DNA of 64,000 nt from Selenomonadaceae bacterium (lineage in GTDB: Bacteria; Bacillota; Negativicutes; Selenomonadales; Selenomonadaceae). The notes beneath the pieces were generated by a model. It worked only from the letters and a program-made list of their open reading frames with translations, was not told the origin of the DNA and ran no database searches. A program made the position numbers and the translations under genes. The stretch is taken from contig JAFRRH010000013.1 of assembly GCA_017428215.1 (NCBI GenBank), positions 1 through 64,000 on the forward strand. Direction: 5' to 3'. Within the stretch, counting starts at the first letter, position 1, and each line of letters begins with the position of its first letter. Below, one piece after another: positions 6,723 through 14,389 of this stretch.

Positions 6723-8898
6723 TCAATCGACGATATGCGCCGTCATGTTGAATCATTTCGCGATGCGTACCGCGCTCAACGACAACGCCTTTATCCAAAA
6801 CTATAATCTCGTCACAGTCGCGGATTGTCGATAAGCGGTGCGCAACTATCAAGCACGAACAGCCGCGCCGCCGAATATTTTCTAAAACAGTTTGCTCCGT
6901 CATTGGGTCAAGCGCGGAAGTCGCCTCGTCTAAAACCAATAACGACGGATTATTTGCAAGGGCGCGGGCAATTTCCAAACGTTGACGTTGACCGCCCGAA
7001 AAGTTTAAGCCGCCCTCTGAAACTTCCGAGTCGTAGCCATTATCTAGTTGCAAAATATCTTCGTGTATGCAAGCGTCCTTCGCCGCCTGAATTATATCGC
7101 TACGCCTAACAGAATCATCAAACAGCGTTAAGTTCTGCGCTATCGTTCCAGTAATTTGAAAAACATCTTGATCAACGGCGGAAATTGAATTGACAATCAC
7201 AGCGCGAGGCAATTCGCGACGCTTTACGCCGTCAAAGAGAACCTCGCCACTCCATTCCTCGTAAATGCCCGTGACAATTTTGGAAACTGTGGACTTGCCG
7301 GAACCGCTCGCGCCGACGACCGCCACCCAATGTCCAGGCTCAATGTGCAGAGAAAATTTATTAATCAACGGTTTTTCAAGCGGACTGTAGCCGAAATCAA
7401 TATCTTTAAGTTCAAGTTCGCCATTTAATCTTGCAACGGGTTCATCAGAAATTTTTTCCTCGCGGCAGTTTAAATCGTCAATCTCGTATTTGCGTACGTC
7501 GTTAAGGCGTTGCATTTGCATTTCCGTAGACTGGAGCGTTGAGCCTAAACCGAGCAACGAATTTACGGGAGCTTGGAAACTTCCCATTAACGATTGAAAA
7601 GCCGTAAACATGCCCGCCGTCAACGCGCCTTCCATTATCGAAAAGCCGCCGAGTGTCATAATCAACGCGCCGTTTATGCCGCCCAAAAGTGTTGGGATAA
7701 TCGTAGCTGTCATCTGCCAAATCGCAACGTCTTGACTAGCCTTTAGAACTTTAGCGCGATAACCAGCCCACTTTGCAAAAAAATCGCTCTCGTTGCCGTT
7801 GGCTTTAATCGTCTCAATCATCATCAAGCCGTTCATCGTCGTGCCGTATTCCTTGCCGGCGTCCTGCTGAATTTTCATGTTCATATCGGTTAAATGCCGC
7901 CTAAGCGCGAAGAACACGATTATGTTTATGCTTGAGAAAAATACGCCGAGCAATGTCAATGTCACGTCGTATTGGAGGAGCAGGAGCAAATAGAAAATCG
8001 CTACTAAAAAATTTAAAATCGCCAAAGCCGCCGGTCCCGATAATACACCCGCGATTGATTCGTTGTAATTTACACGACTTGCAACTTCGCCTGCAAAACG
8101 CTGATTAAAAAACGACATCGGCAAGCGCAGTAAATGCCAAAAGAAACTCGCAGAATCGGCAAGTGTCAATTTTTTTTGCCAGCGCGTCAAGATTACTGCT
8201 TGTAACCACGTCATCACGCCGCAGACAACCCAAGATACCGTCATTGCCAAACAGAAATTGAACATCCAATCCGTATGCTTTTTAGCTAAAATGTCGTCCA
8301 AAAATATTTGGCTGAAGACGGGCGAGGCAAGTCCGGGAATTATCATGCCGAGATTGAGAAGCAAAATAAAAAGCACTGCCCACTTGTCGCGAGCGAGCTT
8401 TTCTGCCACTGCTTTAAAAATATTGTAGCGTCCGCCTTCGGGCTTAAAATTTTCGTTCGGGACAACGTGCAACGCTACACCCGTGTAAGACGTGCGGAAC
8501 TCGTCCCATTTAACGGTGCGCCGCCCCATTGCGGGGTCGTTAAGATAAACCGTTTCGCCCTTTATGCCTTCCAAAACAACAAAGTGATTGAACTCCCAGT
8601 GAATTATCAGCGGATATGCTCCTACTTCTTTTAATCTGTCAGCGTTCCAACGATAACCGTTAGCGTCGCACCCGCGATTTCGCGCCGCACGAATTACGCA
8701 ACTTGCCTTAGAGCCGTCGCGATTGACGCCGCATTCCTGCCGCAATTTTTCCAACGGCAACCATAATTTATAATGCGATAAAATCATCGAAAGCGACGCC
8801 GCGCCGCATTCAGTTGCCTCCATTTGTAAAATCGTCGGCACTTTTACTCGCGTGGTCGATATTCCCAAAAATTTTTTTATCGAATCAATAAAACTCAT
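6688..8898 (-). CDS. NHLP-type bacteriocin export ABC transporter with C39 peptidase domain
   Basis: About 736 residues. The N-terminal C39 cysteine peptidase (residues 20-150) has the active-site motif QMEATECGAASL (Cys) and HWEFNHFVVLEG (His), with NDPAMG downstream. A six-helix permease domain and an ATPase follow, with VGASGSGKST, FSGGQRQR, LLVLDEATSALD and AHRLSTI (TIGR03796 type). It cleaves leader peptides after Gly-Gly/Ala-Gly and exports the C-terminal part. I chose the ATG at 8898 because GAGG lies just upstream; an in-frame ATG at 8922 lacks an SD. A strong promoter sits at 8937-8965 and it heads the operon with the second ABC protein and TolC. Confidence 0.92.
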   Translation of the reverse strand: MSFIDSIKKFLGISTTRVKVPTILQMEATECGAASLSMILSHYKLWLPLEKLRQECGVNRDGSKASCVIRAARNRGCDANGYRWNADRLKEVGAYPLIIHWEFNHFVVLEGIKGETVYLNDPAMGRRTVKWDEFRTSYTGVALHVVPNENFKPEGGRYNIFKAVAEKLARDKWAVLFILLLNLGMIIPGLASPVFSQIFLDDILAKKHTDWMFNFCLAMTVSWVVCGVMTWLQAVILTRWQKKLTLADSASFFWHLLRLPMSFFNQRFAGEVASRVNYNESIAGVLSGPAALAILNFLVAIFYLLLLLQYDVTLTLLGVFFSSINIIVFFALRRHLTDMNMKIQQDAGKEYGTTMNGLMMIETIKANGNESDFFAKWAGYRAKVLKASQDVAIWQMTATIIPTLLGGINGALIMTLGGFSIMEGALTAGMFTAFQSLMGSFQAPVNSLLGLGSTLQSTEMQMQRLNDVRKYEIDDLNCREEKISDEPVARLNGELELKDIDFGYSPLEKPLINKFSLHIEPGHWVAVVGASGSGKSTVSKIVTGIYEEWSGEVLFDGVKRRELPRAVIVNSISAVDQDVFQITGTIAQNLTLFDDSVRRSDIIQAAKDACIHEDILQLDNGYDSEVSEGGLNFSGGQRQRLEIARALANNPSLLVLDEATSALDPMTEQTVLENIRRRGCSCLIVAHRLSTIRDCDEIIVLDKGVVVERGTHREMIQHDGAYRRLIEERSQEVEPL

Positions 8899-8936
8899 CA
8901 TTTGCCTCATAAAATTTTTCATGAATATTTTCAGTT

Positions 8937-8965
8937 AATATACAGAAATTTTACTCGTAAGTCAA
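8937..8965 (-). promoter_or_regulatory. Promoter of the NHLP export operon
   Basis: Minus-strand TTGACT (8960-8965), 17-bp spacer, TATATT (8937-8942), in the short gap after plsC. Confidence 0.75.
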
Positions 8966-8967
8966 TG

Positions 8968-9564
8968 CTAAATCGCAGTCGCCTTGAGTTTAGCGATTTC
9001 GTTCATGATTTCTTGCGCGAAATTTTCCATAGCATCCCTATCTTTCGTCGAGCCGGAAAATTTTATCGGCTTGCCGTAGACGACTGCAGGACGTGGAAGA
9101 AATTTCTCTTTGGAAAAAATTTTTTCAGTGTTAATGATTGCGGCGGGGATAATTTGAGCTTTAGTCATTGCCGCGATTAAACTTACGCCCGATTCAGCCT
9201 TGCCGAGCTTGCCAGTCTTGGAGCGCGTGCCTTCCGGAAAAATCCCTAAACATTTGCCGTCCTTTAAAATTTTAACGGCGGTTTTAATGGCAGTTTTATC
9301 AGCCGCGCCACGCTTGACGGGGAAAACGTGAAGTCCGCGACAAATCGCCGCCATGACAGGATTTTTAAAAAGTTCCACCTTGCCCATGTAGCAAACTTCG
9401 CGCTCAATGAACGTGCCTAAGAACGGCGGATCCCAGTTGCTGACGTGATTCGCCGCCAAAATGAACGCGCCCTCTTTGGGGATATTTTCCGTACCGATAA
9501 TTTTCGTTCCTAAAATCGTTCCGAACCAAATTTTACACAGCACTTTAAAAATCTTGTAAAACAT
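8968..9564 (-). CDS. plsC: 1-acyl-sn-glycerol-3-phosphate acyltransferase
   Basis: A 198-residue membrane-associated enzyme that transfers an acyl chain to lysophosphatidic acid to give phosphatidic acid in phospholipid synthesis. It shows the acyltransferase motifs NHVSNWDPPF (HX4D, about residues 39-48) and FPEGTRSKTG (about 113-122), plus an N-terminal hydrophobic segment. Length is normal for the short PlsC class. It overlaps the upstream trmK by 20 bases, indicating translational coupling. Confidence 0.9.
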   Translation of the reverse strand: MFYKIFKVLCKIWFGTILGTKIIGTENIPKEGAFILAANHVSNWDPPFLGTFIEREVCYMGKVELFKNPVMAAICRGLHVFPVKRGAADKTAIKTAVKILKDGKCLGIFPEGTRSKTGKLGKAESGVSLIAAMTKAQIIPAAIINTEKIFSKEKFLPRPAVVYGKPIKFSGSTKDRDAMENFAQEIMNEIAKLKATAI

Positions 9565-10213
9565 AGCCTCGCTCCCTTAACTTTTTATTTAAGGCGTCGA
9601 CTTCTGACCGCGTCGCCAAAAATTTTTCACTTGTCCGCGCAGATTCGCTTTTGTTCATTTCGACGAGCACGCGCTGAAGTTTTTCCATTCGTTGAGTTAA
9701 AAATTTTTTCAAGAGCGGTGAGGATTCTCGCCTAAAAATTTTGGCGGGTGGATTTTTTTCCGCGCAAATAATTTCATAAATAATTCCCGCTGATTCGGCT
9801 AAATCTTCGTCGGCAATCGTCCAATTATTTTCCACGAGCCAAGCGCGAATTTTTTCTGCGGCGTTCATCGGCTGAATAATAATTTGCCGCGCAGATTGAA
9901 CGACTTCGGGCGCGTCTGATAAAATTTTCGTAATGAGTGCACCGCCCATGCCCGCAATACAAATCGTATCGACTTCGCCCGCCGATAAAATTTTCAAGCC
10001 GTCGCCCAATCGCGCCTCAATTTTATCTAAGCCGTAAATATTTTTAGTTAAAGCCTCGAATGGTCCGATATTTTTTTCAGTAGCAATGACTTTCGTCGCA
10101 CGCCCGCTTTTTATAAGCTCAATCGAAAGATAGCCATGATCCGCGCCAATGTCAGCGACGCGGCTACCTTCGCGAACAAAGTTTATAACGCCACTTATCC
10201 TCGAATCAATCAA
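9545..10213 (-). CDS. trmK: tRNA (adenine(22)-N(1))-methyltransferase TrmK
   Basis: A 222-residue SAM-dependent enzyme of the TrmK/COG2384 family, which methylates A22 of tRNA. Motif I is VADIGADHGYLSIEL (residues 18-32); the downstream IAGMGGALI is characteristic of the family (NPPY-like position). The C-terminal coiled-coil region contains LLKKFLTQRMEKLQRVL. An extended -10 (TGATATAAT) lies upstream on the minus strand near 10246-10254. It overlaps plsC. Confidence 0.88.
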   Translation of the reverse strand: MIDSRISGVINFVREGSRVADIGADHGYLSIELIKSGRATKVIATEKNIGPFEALTKNIYGLDKIEARLGDGLKILSAGEVDTICIAGMGGALITKILSDAPEVVQSARQIIIQPMNAAEKIRAWLVENNWTIADEDLAESAGIIYEIICAEKNPPAKIFRRESSPLLKKFLTQRMEKLQRVLVEMNKSESARTSEKFLATRSEVDALNKKLRERGYVLQDF

Positions 10214-10267
10214 TTAAATTTTTCCCTCCCATTGCAGTTTTAGGAATTATATCACGGCAAACAGTTT

Positions 10268-10296
10268 TTGACTTAGAAAAATTATTTGTGTAAAAT
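10268..10296 (+). promoter_or_regulatory. Promoter of the PTS EIICB gene
   Basis: TTGACT (10268-10273), 17-bp spacer, TAAAAT (10291-10296). The segment TTTTTGACTTAGAAAAA is shared with the purine permease promoter at 12956. Confidence 0.8.
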
Positions 10297-10332
10297 CTAC
10301 CGTGAAATCTTTAAGGAGTGACGATTGCTTTG

Positions 10333-11886
10333 ATGAAAATATTTTCTTTTAGCGGCGGCGGTTCGGTGTTCGCGATGCTCCAACGTTTCGGCAAGGCGTT
10401 AATGTTGCCGATAGCAGTTTTGCCGGCGGCGGGACTTTTACTCGGCATAGGCGGCACGCTGTCCAATTCCAACACATTGCAAGCTTTTGGATTTTTGGAC
10501 ATTCGCTGGATACAAATTATTTTAATGCTAATGGAATCAGCGGGCAAAATAGTTTTTGAGAATTTGCCGACATTATTTGCTGTAGGTTTATCAACAGGGC
10601 TGGCGCGTCGAGACAGAGGAACGGTCGGACTTGCCGCTATTTTATCAATGCTGGTAACGAATGCGACGATACACACCGCGCTAAACATTACCGGCAAGTT
10701 GGCAGAAAAAGATATATCCGGCGTAGGGCAAGGCATGTGTCTTGGTATTCAAACGTTGGAGACGGGCGTTTTCGGCGGAATGTTAGTCGGGCTTATAGTT
10801 TATTGGTGCCATGAAAAATTTTATAATGTAGAATTGCCGCCTTTCTTAGGATTTTTCAACGGCTCGCGTTTCGTTCCGATAATTTGTACCTTTGCATCAA
10901 TTTGTTTAGGAATTTCTTTGTACGTAATCTGGCCTGGTTTCCAAATATTAATTCTGGAATTCGGCGGGCTATTCAAAGATACGGGCTATATCGGTACGCT
11001 ATTTTACGGATTTTTCTTGCGTCTGCTCGGAATCTTCGGACTGCACCACATTTTTTATTTGCCGTTTTGGACAACGGGATTAGGCGGCAGTGAAATTATC
11101 AACGGGCAACTAATCGAAGGCACGCAGAGAATTTTTTTCGCGCAACTTGCTGACCCGTCCACGACAAAATATTACGAGGGCATTTCGCGGTTCATGTCGG
11201 GCAGATTTATAACGATGATGTTCGGACTAATCGGAGCCGCCTTTGCTTTATATAAAACTGCTAAACCGCAAAATAAAAAAATCGTCGGCGGCATGATATT
11301 TTCTGCCGCGCTGACGTCATTTTTAACGGGAATAACTGAGCCGCTGGAATTTTCGTTTTTGTTCGTTGCGCCAATGCTTTACGTCTTACACGCATTTTTC
11401 GACGGTTGCGCGTTCATGTTGGCGCACATTTTCCAAATCACAATCGGGCAAACATTTTCGGGCGGGCTGATTGATTTTATTTTATTCGGCATTGCACAGG
11501 GCGAGGCTAAGACTAATTGGATGTATGTGCCGCTAATCGGCGTTCCGTGGTTTTTCCTGTATTATTTTTCGTTCAAATATCTGATTGAGAAATACGACTT
11601 CAAAACGCCTGGACGCGAAGAGGATTTATCGGAGGAAAAAGTTTTAAGCGACGCTGAACAAACTAAATTAATTTTGGCTGGACTTGGTGGAAGAGAAAAT
11701 ATTGTTGAATTTGATTGTTGTATAACTCGGTTGCGCGTAACAGTTAATGACGCTTCTCTCGTTAAAGAGAAAATTTTAAAGTCAAGTGGCGCACAGGGGA
11801 CTATCATACAAGGTAAAGGCGTTCAAATTGTTTATGGCTTGCGCGTCGCCAACATAAAAAATAATCTCGAAGAGGCTTTAAAGTAA
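10333..11886 (+). CDS. PTS glucose/N-acetylglucosamine-type EIICB sugar permease
   Basis: About 517 residues. The membrane EIIC domain (residues 10-415) shows LPIAVLPAAGLLLGIGG, FGLHHIFYLPF, and TSFLTGITEPLEFSF, the hallmark EIIC loop. The linker LKTP-like KTPGREEDL leads into a C-terminal EIIB domain with the phosphocysteine motif FDCCITRLRV (about 460). It imports and phosphorylates a hexose. No EIIA domain is fused, so phosphate must come from a separate EIIA; the only EIIA-like gene in the window (385-825) lacks its histidines. The ATG at 10333 is preferred because the GTG at 10318 overlaps the AGGAG SD; TTG 10330 is also possible. Sugar specificity cannot be fixed. Confidence 0.9.
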   Translation: MKIFSFSGGGSVFAMLQRFGKALMLPIAVLPAAGLLLGIGGTLSNSNTLQAFGFLDIRWIQIILMLMESAGKIVFENLPTLFAVGLSTGLARRDRGTVGLAAILSMLVTNATIHTALNITGKLAEKDISGVGQGMCLGIQTLETGVFGGMLVGLIVYWCHEKFYNVELPPFLGFFNGSRFVPIICTFASICLGISLYVIWPGFQILILEFGGLFKDTGYIGTLFYGFFLRLLGIFGLHHIFYLPFWTTGLGGSEIINGQLIEGTQRIFFAQLADPSTTKYYEGISRFMSGRFITMMFGLIGAAFALYKTAKPQNKKIVGGMIFSAALTSFLTGITEPLEFSFLFVAPMLYVLHAFFDGCAFMLAHIFQITIGQTFSGGLIDFILFGIAQGEAKTNWMYVPLIGVPWFFLYYFSFKYLIEKYDFKTPGREEDLSEEKVLSDAEQTKLILAGLGGRENIVEFDCCITRLRVTVNDASLVKEKILKSSGAQGTIIQGKGVQIVYGLRVANIKNNLEEALK

Positions 11887-11899
11887 TCTGCGCGGCGGC

Positions 11900-12814
11900 T
11901 CAAGTTTCGTCGCGTTGCATAAGGTATTCGGCTGGCTTGCCAAAAATCTCAACGAGCTTGGCAATATCTTTTGCCGTAAAATTCCGCCTGCCGCTCATTT
12001 TTACTGAAATGATTCCTTCACTACATCCAAAAAGCTCTGCCAATTTTCTGTAAGTTATTTTGTGCTTGTCCATTTCCATTAAAAGATTTTTAAACGGGCT
12101 GTCTTTGCATACCGAAAAAGGCATTCCGTCATCGCGTGCCACAAGATATTCGGCGGGCTTGTCAAAAATTTCAACGAGCTTTGCAATCTGTTCCGCAGTG
12201 AAATTTTGCTTGCCGCGCATTTTGACAGAAACAGCCTCTTTCGTAATACCTAAAAGTTTTGCTAACGCCGTATATGTGAGTTGATGTTTATCCATTTCGA
12301 CGATTAAGTTTTTGTAGGACGTTTCTTGACGTTCTATAACAGAAAGTTTTGCTTTCGTTTCCGTCGTCAAACTTTTTCCTATATGCGCTACCGAAATTTT
12401 TGCTTTTGCTTCGGGCGTCTGCTTTTTTCCACGATTGCCTGCCCCAATTTTTGCTCGGTGTTCGGGTGACTTTTTACGACCTTTGTTCGCCGCAGAGAGT
12501 ATCGCTCGTATTTCTTCTGAATGAGAATAACCTGTTGGTCCGTCTCCGCCATCCGAGCGATTGTAACCATTTGGTGTTTTGCAATTCAGCGCGGCAATCC
12601 AAAAAATTTCGCGCTCGTTGAGTTGTTCTTTTGTGTCGCACTCTTCGATAACTTCTACGATGAAATTTTCCCCGCCGTACTTGCGAATTGCTTTTCCAAT
12701 AACGGTATCAGCACATCGATGAGACGCCATTCTTTGTTTGAGAGGTGTCGTCGTTTTACCAACATAAGTTTTGCCGTTAACTTTGTTCGTGATTTTGTAG
12801 ATAATACCGTACAT
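11900..12814 (-). CDS. GIY-YIG endonuclease with NUMOD3 motifs and two C-terminal HTH domains
   Basis: A 304-residue fusion. Residues 1-90 are a GIY-YIG nuclease domain (MYGIIYKITNKVNGKTYVGK, then R of KQRMASH, E in LNEREIFWI and N of GYNRSDGG). Residues 95-150 hold three NUMOD3-like DNA-binding repeats (SEEIRAILSAANKG, SPEHRAKIGAGNRG, TPEAKAKISVAHIG). Two tandem Cro/CI-like helix-turn-helix copies follow (about 170-225 and 240-300), each with YxxLAxLxGxxxxxxSVKM(R/S)G and FTAxxIAKLVEIFxKPAEYL. It resembles free-standing homing endonucleases. No intron is seen around it; it sits between two metabolic genes with its own promoter. Confidence 0.85.
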   Translation of the reverse strand: MYGIIYKITNKVNGKTYVGKTTTPLKQRMASHRCADTVIGKAIRKYGGENFIVEVIEECDTKEQLNEREIFWIAALNCKTPNGYNRSDGGDGPTGYSHSEEIRAILSAANKGRKKSPEHRAKIGAGNRGKKQTPEAKAKISVAHIGKSLTTETKAKLSVIERQETSYKNLIVEMDKHQLTYTALAKLLGITKEAVSVKMRGKQNFTAEQIAKLVEIFDKPAEYLVARDDGMPFSVCKDSPFKNLLMEMDKHKITYRKLAELFGCSEGIISVKMSGRRNFTAKDIAKLVEIFGKPAEYLMQRDET

Positions 12815-12913
12815 GAAGACTCCGCCTTTCTGTTTGACTTAACGGCGCGAGCGTGTTAAAATTTTAAAAACTATGAATGGCTCTGCCGTGTATGTGGTTG
12901 TTCTAACAATACA

Positions 12914-12942
12914 ATCATAACACGCAGAGTTTTTTTCGTCAA
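12914..12942 (-). promoter_or_regulatory. Promoter of the GIY-YIG gene
   Basis: Minus-strand TTGACG (12937-12942), 17-bp spacer, TATGAT (12914-12919), about 100 bases upstream of the start codon. Confidence 0.65.
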
Positions 12943-12955
12943 TCGAAGAGAGTTT

Positions 12956-12984
12956 TTGACTTAGAAAAAATTTTCGTGTAAAAT
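12956..12984 (+). promoter_or_regulatory. Promoter of the adenine permease/deaminase operon
   Basis: TTGACT (12956-12961), 17-bp spacer, TAAAAT (12979-12984), 35 bases before the permease ATG. Confidence 0.8.
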
Positions 12985-13019
12985 TCTTTTCATATTCTTA
13001 ACAAAGAAAGGAACTCTTT

Positions 13020-14381
13020 ATGGAAAAATTTTTTGAATTAAAAGAGCGGGACACCGATGTGCGAACAGAAATTGTAGCAGGAATTACATCATTTGTGACA
13101 ATTTCATATATCCTCGCCGTTAATCCCATCATCTTAGGGGCGGCGGGCATGGACACGGGCGCGGTATTTACCGCAACGGCTCTGGCAAGCGCATTCGCAA
13201 CCATCATTATGGCACTTTATGCAAATTTACCGTTCGTACTTTCCGCAGGTATGGGATTAAATGCATATTTCAGTTACACTTGTGTTATAGGAATGGGCTA
13301 TACTTGGCAAGCGGCTCTGTCTGCTATCTTTATTGAAGGTCTTATTTTTATTTTCCTGTCGCTTGTGAATATTCGTGAGGCAATCTTTAATGCAATTCCA
13401 CCTTCCTTGAAAGTTGCAGTGAGCGTTTCAATCGGTTTGTTCATTTGCTTTATTGGACTGCAGAACGCGCATATTGTCGTTGCCGGTCCGACGCTCGTCA
13501 CGCTGTATTCTTTTAAGCATTCGGTTGAGGGCGGCATGTTCAATTCGGAAGGCATAACGGTTTTGCTCGCGCTAATCGGCTTGCTGATAACCGCGTTCCT
13601 GCTGATAAAAAATGTTAAAGGCGCGGTGCTGTTCGGAATAGTCGCGACGTGGGGATTAGGCATGATTTGCCAAGCAACGGGGCTTTACGTTCCCAATCCC
13701 GAAAAAGGATTCTTTAGTTTATTTCCCGACGGAATAATCTCAATGCCCGCGTCATTGGCACCAACTTTTATGCAAGTCGATTTCAGCTCGATATTCTCGT
13801 TTGAATTTTTCTCGATTCTTATGGCGTTTCTGTTCGTCGATTTATTCGACACTATAGGAACTGTCATAGGTTGTGCGACTAAAGCAAATTTACTCGACGA
13901 AAACGGCAAACTTCCTCAAGTCAAGCAAGTTTTATTAACTGACGCAATCGGAACAACAGCAGGCTCGCTACTGGGCACGTCAACGATAACAACTTTTGTC
14001 GAATCCTCTGCAGGCATAGCGGAAGGCGGCAAAACAGGTTTGACGGCATTAACGGCGGGCGTATTATTTTTACTTGCATTATTCTTCTCGCCGATATTTT
14101 TAGCAATTCCGGCGTTCGCGACGGCTCCCGCGCTGATAATTGTCGGCTTCCTCATGATGCAATCTGTCGCTAAGATTAATTGGACTGACGACATACTTAC
14201 AGCAATTCCCGCTTACATAACAATTTTTTCTATGGCGTTCATGTATTCAATCTCGGAGGGAATTTGTTTCGGCGTCATCAGCTACACATTGTTACATGTC
14301 TTTGCGGGCAAGGGCAAGGACGTTACGCCGCTTATGTATATTTTGACGGTGTTATTTATTTTGAAGTACGCGCTATTATGA
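13020..14381 (+). CDS. NCS2-family purine permease (probably adenine/hypoxanthine)
   Basis: A 453-residue inner-membrane transporter of the AzgA-like NCS2 family. It has the opening ERDTDVRTEIVAGITSFVT, ISYILAVNPIIL, the conserved SAGMGLNAYFSY (around residue 78) and the later GTSTITTFVESSAGIAEGG motif, with roughly 12-14 hydrophobic segments. It takes up purine bases by ion symport. The next gene, 8 bases downstream, is adenine deaminase, so adenine is the likely substrate. The SD AAAGGAAC precedes the ATG and a strong promoter lies just upstream. No purine riboswitch is seen in the short leader. Confidence 0.9.
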   Translation: MEKFFELKERDTDVRTEIVAGITSFVTISYILAVNPIILGAAGMDTGAVFTATALASAFATIIMALYANLPFVLSAGMGLNAYFSYTCVIGMGYTWQAALSAIFIEGLIFIFLSLVNIREAIFNAIPPSLKVAVSVSIGLFICFIGLQNAHIVVAGPTLVTLYSFKHSVEGGMFNSEGITVLLALIGLLITAFLLIKNVKGAVLFGIVATWGLGMICQATGLYVPNPEKGFFSLFPDGIISMPASLAPTFMQVDFSSIFSFEFFSILMAFLFVDLFDTIGTVIGCATKANLLDENGKLPQVKQVLLTDAIGTTAGSLLGTSTITTFVESSAGIAEGGKTGLTALTAGVLFLLALFFSPIFLAIPAFATAPALIIVGFLMMQSVAKINWTDDILTAIPAYITIFSMAFMYSISEGICFGVISYTLLHVFAGKGKDVTPLMYILTVLFILKYALL

Positions 14382-14389
14382 GGTTTATC

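Noticed and set aside
12985..13019. Purine riboswitch upstream of the adenine permease
   Set aside because: Only 35 bases lie between the -10 box and the start codon, too short for the aptamer.
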